Source: Trichoplax adhaerens (taxonomy: Eukaryota; Placozoa; Uniplacotomia; Trichoplacea; Trichoplacidae). From it: a stretch of 64,000 bases of DNA. Shown here one piece after another: positions 23,198-36,900 of the stretch. The notes beneath the pieces were generated by a model. The model searched no databases, had not been told where the DNA came from, and worked only from the letters and a program-made list of their open reading frames with translations. Made by a program: the position numbers and the translations under genes. Every line of letters begins with the position of its first letter. Within the stretch, counting starts at the first letter, position 1. The stretch covers positions 6,679-70,678 of the forward strand of contig NW_002060950.1 of the NCBI RefSeq assembly GCF_000150275.1, in the 5' to 3' direction.

Positions 23198-26100
23198 TTT
23201 AATTGCTACAATTTTCTAACTAGCTGGCGACTATTGATGCTGCTATCGTACTCTATGTTTAATGTCCATACCTTAATCAAATTTGATATTATATGTTGAA
23301 TTAGCAACGTTTCAAATAAAAGTTCAGTTATATGATCACAAAATAAACGCCTATATATAATCGATTTTTGAAATAGCAAGGTAGCAGGATAACGACAAAA
23401 GAGAAGATCAATGCGGCTTTCCATTTACCTGAAATGGTCTTTCAATTCAATAAAGCTAAATATCGTTATCATCAGTCGAAGCAAATTGTAGTAATAGTAA
23501 AAATGATATTTAGTCAATAGATGCTGATGTAGGAATCTGAACTCCATAAATAATCAAATACAAAGCATCATTAAATAAAAATTGTTTATAGCATATTGTA
23601 TATTGCCTGGAGATAGCCAATTTTAGTCGCTTCCTTAGTATGATTTAGTCCATTCATTGATCTTTATCAATATACTTATAAATATGAAATATGCAAATTT
23701 CAATTATGAAAATATAATGTATATATAGTGTAATTAAATAGATTTTTATTCTATTCTCAATTCATGACATCAAACCATAATATAGCTAATATATTCGCAA
23801 TATTACAAATTACAATAGAAAAATAGTAACAAAAATATCATTTATTTCCTACTTATTACATTATAAAACGATGAAATACGTGCATAATGCCACAAAAGAA
23901 AAATTTTAGATACCGAATCATACAATAAATAAATGAACTATGCTAGTCTTATGGTACTTTAACAGCGATGTGTCTGTGTGACACTAATTAATAGTAGCTC
24001 TGTTAACTTGGTTGTCATAATTATATTTGGTGTTTTATTTAATTATGCAACTTATCTTTTTATATATGTAATCAAACATATATAATCTGCACCTAAAAGG
24101 ATAAATAATTTAATAATTTCAAATATGCTTACTGTATTGTTATCACTTTTTCAAAACTAGTCGCAATTGATTTTCTGATTTACCCCTAAACTACGAGTTT
24201 AAAGGAAATTAATTTGATAATGTTTACTTATAGCTTAGATTTATTAGTAAATTCGTAATTCTTTATAAGATTTTCTTTTATATTCGAAGTAATGAAAGTA
24301 AAATATATCTTATGTATTAATACCCATGTTAAGTATTTTTAAATTCAAATGCTTATTTTAGACCTTTCTTTTAATATACCGCATTAAATAGTCGATTCTT
24401 GTCTGATTTAACCTTGTACTTATGGCATTCGATACTATATCGATGCTTGAAATTGAATTTATGTTATTCTATGGTAACATGTCTTTCGATCTTAAATCAT
24501 GCCGTATCTGATACACTTGCTCCATCATGTCAATTAATAAACTTTTGTTAACTTACTCTACAAAATAAATTAACGTAAGAGATTAGAATAATAAAATTTA
24601 CAATTGATGTTTGCTTCTATTCAGATACATATGATAACTATTAACCTATACTGTAGCTTAAGATGGCAGATGGTATTTATATTAACTAACAGTGTATCCT
24701 AAATCGATTAAGATAAACAGCTTACTTATCATGTAAATCGATTTATCCCCAAGATTTCACTAAAAATGTTTGATAGCTTAAAGCTTCTAGATTTATATAT
24801 AAATATATATATGTAGACGTATTTCTATGCAGCATAAGGTTTAGCAACATTTCAACAAGTAGCCCATGGTAGTGAAGAAAAATTTATAATTAGTAACATA
24901 CAAAGAGAAACAATTTTCTCCAATAGTATCTAGGCAATATATTTAATTCTTAGGCTTTTTATAAAAGATTCTGGCCACTTTATAGATTACCTGTAATACT
25001 TGCAATATCATTATAATTATAAGCCTAATATATATAATATATCTGTAGATAGCACAATTTATATCAATCTACAGAGCTATTTTATAAATATGTGCATAAT
25101 AGATGTTTAATAATTATATAATTATCAATCAATCAATACGGTTCATCCTAGTTAGCATTTACTAAATGTAATAATTTAATCCGCAGTATAGAAATATCAT
25201 TAACAAAGTCAACTGTAATTCTTTTAACGCTAAACAAAACGATATCAAGAGGCACTGACAAGATATCATTTAACAAAACTTTTACGAACATAGAACAGGA
25301 GAAATGTAAGTAATTTTGTAGTGATGTGAAGATTGCAATAAATTTCAATAATTCTAAGTAAGAAAATTATAGACATATACATAGCAATGTACAGTAATTG
25401 CTGTTTAAAGTGCTCTTTTTCACAATTTATATAATTAACTATCGGTTACGTATCTAATCATAACAAACGGATTAAAATTACGAGATAACTGCAGTAGCTT
25501 ATTATATTTTAGACGAGAATGTTAATTATTACGAAATATAAAATTATTTGCATAGGCAATATACGAATTTTGGGAGATTAAATTACGAAATTATGCACTT
25601 CTTATCATATATTTCGAACTTTTTAGTGTCATAGCATAGTATCATTGTAGATATACTGTCGTTACGAAAAATTACAATATTTTAATGGTTAATTTGGGTA
25701 AATACCAATATTTTTATTAATTTATATTAAGTAATTACTGTAGTTTTCGCTTTAATATGGCACATTATTAGCAGTGATTCCGTTACATTCGCCGAAAAAA
25801 TTTTAAACCCAAATAATCATAAAATATTTAGTCTTCATACTAATGTAGGGCTCATTGATTTATATAGTGCCTTAAAGATAATTTATATTCAGATCTCGAG
25901 TTACGTATATATATTTAGGAAATTAGTTAATTTCTGGTTCACAAGCTGCTATTACACTATTGAGTAATGCGGAAATCACTAGTATATTAAATGAATTCCA
26001 TATATATTACTATATCTTAGATACTTTTTGGGGCTTATGGCCTTCCGTAGTAAGATGTTGCATGACTAACGTGATAGTTCGAAATACAGACAGTACATAA

Positions 26101-26345
26101 GTCAGTATGTATTATTCTATAAGATAATCAGTTCAAAATAAAGAATCATTTTATTGTAAATTATAATTATCAAATTTATCTTTTAGAGTTCCGTATCCCA
26201 ATGACGAATATGGCCGTCACCTTTTTTGAGTTACCTAAATCCCGTGACGGTATTCCTATCATTATTTTCTATTTGTAAAATTCATATTAGCGGCTTTCGT
26301 CACTAAATGTGGTGTTTTAATTAATTCTTAATTCTTCCCTGTGCA
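23198..26345. other. Gene-poor AT-rich DNA
   Basis: No recognisable exon, RNA gene or tandem repeat was found. A hairpin with a 12-bp stem (GAATA+CCGTCAC pairing with GTGACGG+TATTC, with a 3-nt bulge) lies at 26206-26255, just before the repeat copy at 26346, and could mark an old element end. Confidence 0.45.
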
Positions 26346-26438
26346 TACTGTAGTTCCCCTGTCCCGGTTATTTTGATTGCTATATATCATATAACAAAAA
26401 GTGTTTCTAAGAGGATAATGTCAGTTAGTTTAGACTAG
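26346..26438 (+). mobile_element. Short copy of the interspersed repeat (segment B plus CTAG end)
   Basis: About 85 bp nearly identical to 2743-2827 is followed at once by TTTAGACTAG|T, resembling the TTTGGACTAG|T end of the fuller copy at 3020-3029. This looks like an internally deleted derivative. It abuts a TACTG/CAGTA cluster. Confidence 0.6.
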
Positions 26439-26561
26439 TACTGTACAGTACTACAGTATAGACGTACCGCATACTGTGACGGTCTGCATTCTGAGATACA
26501 GTACTCTAAGTCGCGAATAACGATTAAAGTACAGTACTGTACAGTATGTGTACAGTATAGT
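26438..26561. repeat. TACTG/CAGTA cluster with no assigned gene
   Basis: Two runs (26438-26460 and 26526-26561) of the same palindromic pentamers that precede known genes. No coding gene was recognised within 1.4 kb on either side. It may mark an unrecognised transcript or simply be a free repeat. Confidence 0.6.
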
Positions 26562-27999
26562 TATAATAATACTAAGTCCGAACCGTAGCGTAATGTCATG
26601 TCTGATAATTATAATATAATTAATTATAATTAATTATATATAATAGATAAGTAATACTTCATCGGCATTGCTTTACACGGCCTTTTGATTATTCTGCTAA
26701 CGTACAGTACGTACAGTTCAAGCCTCAATAAATAAAGTTAATTAACTACTGTAGTAGAAAAGCACTAGCTATATTATATGAAAAGTATCACGGGTCAACC
26801 TCAAGATCTATTACAGTCATTATCACATCTGATTACATTGCACTGTGCGGTAGTCCCCCACCACCTTACATAAAGTTCTTAGGACGGTTTCAGCTAAATA
26901 TTCTGATTGTCATTCGACTCCGATCGAATAATACGATAGAAAAGAAAGACGAATCATTTCATCACCTTAATGTTAATTAGTGGGTAATACCAGCAAGTTA
27001 TAGGCATTCCAAAGCATGCGAGTTAAGATGTGCGCGAGAGAACTAGTATTTTAACGGATATGAAAACTAGGCTCTACCAGATTATGCGGCCATTTCGAAC
27101 GCTTGGTTCAGGAATAAAAGTGAAAGGAAGCTGACGTTTAATTAATTCAATCTAATATTTATAAACTAAGTGTTCAAACGGTTCTCACACTTTGCACTCT
27201 TGTAACTTAATTTTATTTCGGGTAGAGATGAGAATAAAATAATTATTAAATAGTTGTCGATATAGCTTTTTATATTACTAATTATTAACTCGAGGAATTA
27301 AATAACTTAGCTATAGAACAATAAGTACCTATAGCAAAATCTCGTACGTATACTCACATTGTAGGCAATCATTTTAATATATAAATAATTATATAAAGAA
27401 TAATAATCAATTAATTATGTATTAATCATAGTAATTTAGAACTATATAAAATTAGTCAGATTCTTTCAATATAATGTCATAAATATAAACATTGCATAAG
27501 AATGTAAGTGATTTTGTTGTCAATTACAGTAGTCCAATATCGTTTACGTTATAGAAGAAATTGATTAATAAATACTGTAATTAATATACAGTATTCCGAT
27601 ATTATCTGTTAAGACATTACTAGATCATTGCACGTAGATATTTGAACTATCAAAATTAGCATTCCTTATCTAAATGCAGTATTATTAATTTATTTCGAGT
27701 CTTACGTTAAGTATACAAGTGGATCGGTGGCTGATGGTCTTCATACTGTAGGAAATACGTACACTGTGTACGATACATATCATGGATACAAATAAACGGC
27801 TTACGAAGCAAATTATGCCGAGTATTTTATGTACAGTAAGACTTAGCGATATGATGCCATCTGTTACGTTGAACCGAGTGTAGGTATCGTAGCGTAAACA
27901 TACATTAGTCAATCGTGAATTCTGCATAGTATTTGATAGAAATGTGTACAGTTTTGCAATCACTATTTTATACAGATATTGCAACAATGCATAATATTA
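26562..27999. other. Intergenic DNA downstream of APAF1
   Basis: AT-rich with no supported gene. A 100-codon open frame on the minus strand (27685-27987) has no recognisable domain and lies just past the APAF1 stop codon, so it is more likely 3' untranslated or chance sequence. Confidence 0.45.
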
Positions 28000-30900
28000 T
28001 TACAATACAGAGCACATTTTGGATTGCTGTAAATGAGAATTGGGCTTTCTAACAAAGTTGCTAAATGATTGTGTTGGAGCTAGTGCATACATATAGCCGC
28101 GTGTATCGGTTGTAAAAAATTGTAAGAAATCCGATGAAAACTTAATATCATAAGATTTTCCATAAAGAGGAAAATTCTGTATTATGATACCGTCAATTGC
28201 GTTCCACCAAATAACTGAATCGCCAGTGCTTACAATTATGAGATCATCAGGCGAAAAATGACAGCTAAGAATAGCAGTATATTGAGAATTAAATTTAAGT
28301 ATCTGGCAACCATCAAGTATGTTCCATATCTAAAACATTTTAAATAAATCTAACGTTAGCCTAAATTGTAATAAATCAGTAATGATTGATTAATTGTGCT
28401 GTATATTAGAAGATGCATAAAAGTAATATTTATGTTACAAGGAAAGATTTTTACATTTATAGTTCCATCTTCACATCCTATTGCCACTTGGTCAGCGAAA
28501 TTAGCGAAGGAACAACAAGTAATTTTACAATTATGACGTAGATTATGAATGTTAGTTAAGGAAATAGACTTCCAAAGCTAGATCAAGAATGTAAGATTAT
28601 AAAAATTAGTATCAAAGATACGATAATTCTGAGATGAAGCAAGTCCCTATATAAACGAACGTATAATATATTAACATATTTACGCTGACGCTATCAAGCA
28701 GAAATGACGTTGTAGTGACAAAAGCATTATAGACAGCAAATTTTCAATTTATTCGTTACTTTATGAATAGATAGCTAATCCCATTGCCGAGATATATATT
28801 ATGCCATGGTGTAAGCATTTAAATTTTCTAATAGAGAAACTAAATTCACTAATGTACGTAATAATCCATTTAATGATTATCATTTGCAGGATAGTTAGAA
28901 GCACTCAACTATGGTTCAAAGTGCTTAATTTGAGTTAAATTCTAGCTTCTCTGCTGAACCATGTAAGCAGGCAGAGTAACTCATAAGCCTCTTCGTGGCG
29001 CTATAAATCATTTGTATTCAATAGAAATAGGAAGTAGAGTGAATAGCATTATTAAAATCTACACTTGCGTAATTATTGTGTAATTGTGTATAGTCATGGT
29101 ATAACTAATTTAGCATTATGCAGATCAATATACATTTAAAGATAGCGTAAGCATATATAAGATGAGTATTCTTTAAGCAGCGATGAGTTGCATAGCACTT
29201 TGACGTTTTACTAGCACAATAAAGTTGTGGTCATACAAAACAGGAACTACACCATATAGTTGTTAACTTTAAATTCTTAAAGTACAGCACTCTTATCATA
29301 TGTATTATTTGTAAAAATTTGTCGTCAATAATAATTTATAATCTATTATACATATTGAACTTTCCAGCAGTCACACTTACTTTCGCTACTCCGTTTGCGG
29401 CTGAAGTAATAATGAATGATCTTATTGGTGATATTTCACAAATTTCTATGCCGTTCTTATGTGCTTTCTTTTCCAAAAGCACTTGATTATTAGTAAACTG
29501 GATCATCTACATTAAACATCCATATAAACACAAAAAAAATAAATTATTTGCTAATGATTACCAACATATAAACACTATATTAATTCTTTTCATGGCTTTT
29601 ATTCGGTGACATGTTGCGCCGTACTGTATATGCATATAAAGATTATAAATAATCTCTTTGTATACAAACTCTTTACACGATAATTGCAAATTCAGTACTT
29701 TAATATAGTTAATTTCCTAGAAACTACTTCTAAGTAAAAATATAATAAATACGGTTAGCTGAGATTGCAAGACAAGGAGATATTTCCTACGGAACACAAG
29801 TATTTCAATAGTGAAATCCAGAGGGTTACAAAAGATTATATACAGCCTGGTAGAGTGACACTACAGTAAAACAGTATTTAGAATTTATTACAGTATAACG
29901 TCTATTTAAATCGGTTGATATAATTTGCGAATCTTAAACTTTTGTACTTAATCTTGTAAGTACAGTGGTTATGCAATTGCCTGTTTTACATTTTAATTCG
30001 ATATAAGCTGGTTTACCTGTAATTTTCCATTCTTAAATGCCAAAATAACTTTATGCAGCTTATCATTTACTGGCAGACAGCGTTTTATTACAGAGCATAA
30101 CTTGGAAATTTTACCTAATAGGTATCCGTTTCTTCTGCTTAAAATCTAAAGGATAGTCATCATGTCAATGAAAATTAACAGAAAAATTATAAAACGATGA
30201 TAAATAGATAAATGTACAGTCTGGTCAATGGTCATTTTCTAAATGCACGTTTAGTCAAATACTCCCATGATACAGTGATCATATATAAGAACGGAAATAA
30301 GTGAGGAACAGTGTTTAGACTGTATATGAAAGATTGTTACGTTATACTGCATAGAGTTTAATTTTTTATCGTATTGGTCAGTGTACCAGCCGATTACTGA
30401 CGGATTACAAATAATTTCCTTCTCAAATGAACTATGAGAATCTAGGTTCGACTGTATAGCTGATAAATAATGAAGAACTACCGTAATGTAACAAAGACTA
30501 ATGATGCTAACTTGATGGCATTCTACTTCATAAGGCCATTTGTTGGTGTAATAGAAGCTCATAGAGATATTTGATTCTATACTGGTATTTGACAAAATCA
30601 CGCGCCAGAGATCTTGATAAGGTGTAGTAAAATGTTTTAAGATAAGGTTAACTGTAAGGTTGAATGTTAGCAGCGGGTAATTGCTAGTTAATACTTTATT
30701 AGTTAAGTTTATTCACATTTCACTCATATTTAACCGACATACGTATATTTCTGTCTCGTATACCACCAGTAATTTGTTCCCTCTGTCAGTAAATAAAAAC
30801 GAAACCACCGATTCATTGCTTGGTTTCTCTGACCAAATGACTTGCTGATTGCTTGCAGATAGTAACTATAAATAGTAAATTATAAAAACAAATAAATATT

Positions 30901-33900
30901 TAACATTAGTCTACACGCTTACTATTTCTTACGATATTCCATCTATATGCGCTCGTAGGTTTCTCGTGATTATATATATGATTTATATTAATAAATGAAA
31001 ATCTGCAAAAAGTAGTAAATATGTATTACTTTAATTTCTCCATTATACAATCCAACGGCTATATTATATCCATCTTGAGATAAGCAACATTTCCATATTA
31101 ATTCAGAGAATTTCTCACACTTTGAAGCTAATTTAGAATCAGATCCAATAAAATGCTGCAAGAGAAGGTATTAGAAGACTATGTCAGCTTCTTGCTCAAT
31201 GCAAGTTGTACCACGATCAGCTAATGCTATATGTCGGTGAAATATATGTATGCTACTATTGATGTTTTTTTAAGTTAAAGTCTTTAATTCTAGATTTACT
31301 AAGCAGACGAATATAACGTTTTTTTGTGTAGAAATACCAGGAGCAAGTGATCACTAGTCTGTAAAAAAGCCTAAAATTTTAGGAGAGCCATTCTAGTGGC
31401 TCTTGTGACTCTGTCATAAATGCAGTGGTTTAAAGTATTTTTAGGAGTCAATAGTACAGTATAGTATTGCAATATCTGAAACTGAGTTATAAATAGACGT
31501 AAGGTTTAAGAAAGAGCATCACTTGAATCTACAGTTATAATGCAATTAGAGTCTAATCCTTCAAGTTTTGCAACATTAAATCTAATTTCTTCTGTAGAAT
31601 ATGGCAAAGATTTTATCCGGTGGATTATATAGTGCAAGTCTTTATTTCCATCTTGCGACATGATTTCAGGTACTGATGCATATACATACTACTATATAGT
31701 GTAAGTGCACATGAAAGGCCACCTTAATTTACATCTATTAGCAATATAAACTGAAGTTTTGGCGTAAAATTTTGACAACGGATTGAAGAGAATATACATT
31801 ATTATCAAGTATTAGTATCAATTTATGGGTGCTTTTATCATTTTGTATCAGACTCAGTGTAATATTGATAAATTTACCTTTAATTGGTAGCCATTGCTTT
31901 CTGTAATGCAATAAGCGTGCATGATATTATCAACAAATCTACATTCAAATGGTGTTGGCTTAAATTGCATCCTTTTAGATCGAACATGGACCGTATTCTT
32001 TAAGTCAATTTGGCAACTCCAAAACTTGACGGTCTTATCGTCCGATGCTGATATAATTGTCTTGCCATTAGGGGCAAAGTGGACGGCTTGCGTATAGTCA
32101 GTATGCCCACGATAGAAAGCAACTTGTTTCTGATTGCTTAGATTCCAAACCTACACAAAGAAAGAATAGATTCATTGATTGTAGTACAATCTGAGACTAT
32201 AAGTTATATCATAATCAATTGTGATAAAATCCAATCACGAAAATTCCAAAGTTGTAGAAAATTAGAACTTTATTAGATCTAATACAAAGACTAGCTACAC
32301 ACAGCTCTACTCTAGCCGAATACAACTATTGACTAAGGACATTGTACCGCACTGTAGATATCTTACAGTACCTGCTAATCTTAACTTGGAATGTCCATCG
32401 CCGTACATTAGTTATAATTATGTGCTTTGGACCATTAACTAATCTTAATATAGCATTTCATAGCATTTCATCCGTGAATGCATTATTGAAAAGTAGTATT
32501 CTACAAGCATAGCTGTGAATGTAGTAGTGCCTGGCTATTACCGGGATATATATAATGTCAAATGGTAATACTATCTGTTAATTATTAACAAATGGGTACA
32601 TTATCGTAAACCGTCAGCAAAGCGACGTGAGTTTGTACTAGTCTCACTAACACAGCTAAAAGTCTACAATCACAATAGTAAGCTTCGTTACAACAATATA
32701 ACGTACTATTACAAAGAACACATTCATAAGTTACAATTAATTTAAGTGGTGGTTTGTGGTACGTAAGAAGATATAATTATAATATTAAATACGAGAATTA
32801 ACCCCAAAATATCAGTATTAACAAGTACCTGTACAGCATTGCTGCCCCTAACGCTGACAGCTAAGTATTTACTATTACAAGAGAGAGCTGATGCAGTTAT
32901 CGGACCAAAACATTTCAACTGAAATAATGGTTCACCAGTTGCGCAACTCCAAGTGTGGACAAATTGGCGATAAGTGCATAAGATCGCCTGGTCATCATTA
33001 AAAAATGCGCATGATGTTATCCTATAGTTTGAATCCTGACGATGACATACACAATCAAGGATTACTTTAGCCACCGGAATTTTCCAAATCTGTAGTGGTC
33101 ATTCAATAAGGTGTGTGATTAAGATAGACTGAACGATATCAGGCTATAAATCAAATCATGACATTACATTACAGGATCAAATCTCAAATTACTTGATAGA
33201 CAATGTTTATACAGTAAATTTATCGAGACCTTAATGGTGGAATCAGAGGAACATGATACTAATTTATCGCCACTGTAATTAAAACGGCATTGAAGAACAC
33301 CGTCTTTGTGTCCTCGGCAGGTGATAATATCTATTCCATTCATACAATCCCAAATCTTTTGAACAAATATTGAGTTATCAATAGCGGATAAAATCACATA
33401 TCTTTTTTGAATAATAGTTTTAGGTCAATTACTATTATTAAATATTAGCTTATAAATTAAAATAAAAATACGGATACAGTTACTAGTTACCTAATCTTAA
33501 CGCCTCTATTTTTACATCTAAAAGATTTTTGGACACTCATGGTATACCTATGTTATACGGTTAAAAATTCCTACCCTAATCGTTTTATCTTTGGAACAAG
33601 ACGCAATGTATTGACCATCTGGTGAAAAATCACACCAATATATTCTATCGGAGTGGTTAGAATACTCGAGGTGTAATCTCTCCATCTCAATATCCCAGAC
33701 CTATACGTAAACATCATATTTTATAAATTACTAAGTCTAGATACTTAAGTAAAAAATTGTTAGCGGATGCAGTTTTAACATTTTCGTTTGTATCTCAAGC
33801 AAGTTCTGAAATAAGTAATTAGAATGGAACAGGATAAGCCGTAAAATCAGATGTATTAGTCTAGAAATATATGGATAAACGCACAACAACAGTTATTAAA

Positions 33901-36900
33901 CAGTGCCATAGTGCACGTATTAGTAATATGAGTATTATCTTGAACTAGACAGTGCGAATAATGCGAAACTTCAGCTGTCTTGGGGAATTTTACAGCATAC
34001 TCAACAGTTAATTAATTAACTAAAGTGAACAGCTTAGCACGATCTAATGAGCCCTAAAAATTTGTTAATAGTTATGACTATAACACCAATAAGAATGTAG
34101 CGTCTCATCCACTTCCATTATTCACAGTTATCAGTAGAATATGTTTACCTGTGCAGTTCCTGTCCACGAGGCAGTTACAACATATCTTCGATTAGGTGAG
34201 AAACAACAGCAAGATATTTTATGTACACCATGAAATTGTACAAACACAGCCGTAGAGATTGGATCCCAAACCTTGTTATTAATATTTAAGTAAAGTATCA
34301 TAATAGCGTAAATCAATATGTTACGTGCGCTTTATACATTACGGCGTACTATTGAAGTGTGATACTTTTTCTCATACAATGCAAATCATGTATTAATTTA
34401 ATTGTTAACTACATACTTTAATAATACCATCCCATGAAGATGTAACAATCCTTCTACCATCACAGGAATAGCGACAGTCGCTTACTGCACCTTCATGTAG
34501 ATAAGCAGTAGTGATTGAATCATCACTATTAGTTATTGCCTCTTTATTCCTGTAATATATTCAGCGATGATACGATTTACGCATTACTATATTTTCAATA
34601 TACAAACTAGAATAATTAGCTAAAAAATTAAATACTTGACTAGGATCATAGATGGGTATTAATCATACTTACATCCATTCAACATAGATTGTCGATGTAT
34701 CATTTTTGTTTATTAAATCTCTAGCCTTTTTAGAAAATACTTGCCACTCTGTTTTACTCAGGGATAACTGAGCCAAAGTTGGCCGGTCTGTACGAAGTAA
34801 TATGTTCATATTGGCAGATAAAAATCGATAAAAATGACTCACTTCTTGCCATTCCTAAATCAAATCAAAATGTGCAGTAATACTAAATGTGAATACGAGT
34901 TAATAAAAGCTATTATATATAATATTGAAGGTATAGTTAGCAGACGGTAAGTACAATTATAACCACTATTATCAGAATATAATATAACATACCTGATCAT
35001 TCAGTATTTGGCGACATTTGATGTAGTCATTTAGGACATGCGTAATGGAGGTCATATTTAGTTTAGATTGCAACCATTTTGGATCAGTTAATAACATTTT
35101 AATAGTTTTAACTTCGCGAGCAGCGAGTAAGTGAACAATAATATGATTATATATGTAACCATCATCTGCCAATTGATATAAAGCATCGCGACAATTTTCT
35201 TTGTAATGAGATATTAATTTACGATGAAATCCAACTGCGTGGGGGTACTTTTCCAATAAATAATGACAGAATACAGAATGAAGTCGATAATATCTATTGC
35301 CACTAAAAATAAGGATGTTGTTGTAATCAAGAATAATATATCTTAGAATTAGTGAAACTGATAGCAGTCAAGATTGATGACATTTTATCGGCCAATGCTT
35401 CAGGGTGAGAAGAAATGTTTGCTCATTAGCATGATCCCGCGATTTTCCTAGTTATCTTTTGTTTGAGTGGAGATTGAGTCAATAAGCAAACTTTCTTCTT
35501 GCCCTGAAACATTGGCCTATTTTGCTAAGTATCTAAGAATTAATGATAGTAGATTGACTAGATTCAGCGTAACCGCATACATAAAAAATTGTTATTCTCC
35601 TGTGTAATGAAGTTATTCTAATTGTTCTGTTGTAAAATTCAATTTATACTGCAATACTAACTATGTCAGATAGTTTAGTTCATAACACTAACTCGCTATA
35701 CCTTACCTTATTGTATCGATTATCTTAATCATTAAACCACCATGGACTAAATTTTCGAACATTTTCTTTATGACTTTAATATCTAAAGACCACAATAATG
35801 ACACTGCTGTAATCGGAACTTTGTCGCTATTTGCAAATACAACTAACAATTGATAATGGGATCTTTTGGTTTCGTCTAACGATCGAATAATAAAATCTAA
35901 AGTTGTTTGAAGAGTTTTGTTATGACCCATTGCGCGATCTATTTTCGATCCTAACGCAAGCAGATGACGATTAACCTCTTGAGAATTGGTTAGGTTTAAA
36001 ATACGGAGAGAATTTAAACAGATTGGTAGATTATGATAATATTCCAATATACGAGCCATTTTAGTTGTGATGCAGTTTTCTTTTTCCGAGACAGATTCCA
36101 AATCGTAAAGAATGATTTCCTTTAGTTCATTTAACTGGAAAGGCTATAATAGTAAGATACAGGATTATGTAATGGTCTGACAGATACTTAAGTTTTGGAA
36201 CTTCTGGTATTACTATCATGTGACAGATGATTGTTAGTCCGTATGTGAAAGTATTTCGCGGTTATGAGATGTGATTACTGAAGCAGAAATGTTAAAACTT
36301 CGGTTTGCAATTAGAGTATTTACAGCATGCAATTTTCGATTCGTTACATTACACCTTAATCGTATCACGACGCAAAAGGTTATTAAGCTGGTACTTACGT
36401 ACCAATGGGTTTCATTTACCGAGTTACAGAGCTAATAGATGTTTGTTACTAAGTAAATAAGGATTCTAGTTTTCTCGATCTAATTAATTTATCCTATAAG
36501 ATCTGTTAGTAGCGAAAAACTATGAAATAATACAGTATAACAATAAATATTTATAAATTATTGCTTCTCAGCTACGACAATTCGTTTAGTTACTGTGCTG
36601 GTATATGGGTGGCATAAAGTTAGGCTACATGTTTACGTAATATAATTAAGTACTTAGATACTTAATATTTTTAAACTGTTTTTAGGAGTACACTAATTGT
36701 ATTAAAATCAAATCAATTATCGTGAAATCAATGAGACTGACAAACTATCATACCAATATGATTGTAGACTCTTATCTACGCAAATAAATATAAAAATGTT
36801 CTCAGCTAGCCTGTTCAGAACTCCTAATTCGATAAATACAACTACTGTAGATGAGCGACGTGCAATGTTATGTGTAGGAAGACAGTAAGGATAGTGTTAA

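Noticed and set aside
27685-27987. 100-codon open frame on the minus strand past the APAF1 stop
   Set aside because: No recognisable domain, atypical composition, and it lies in what is probably 3' untranslated or intergenic DNA.
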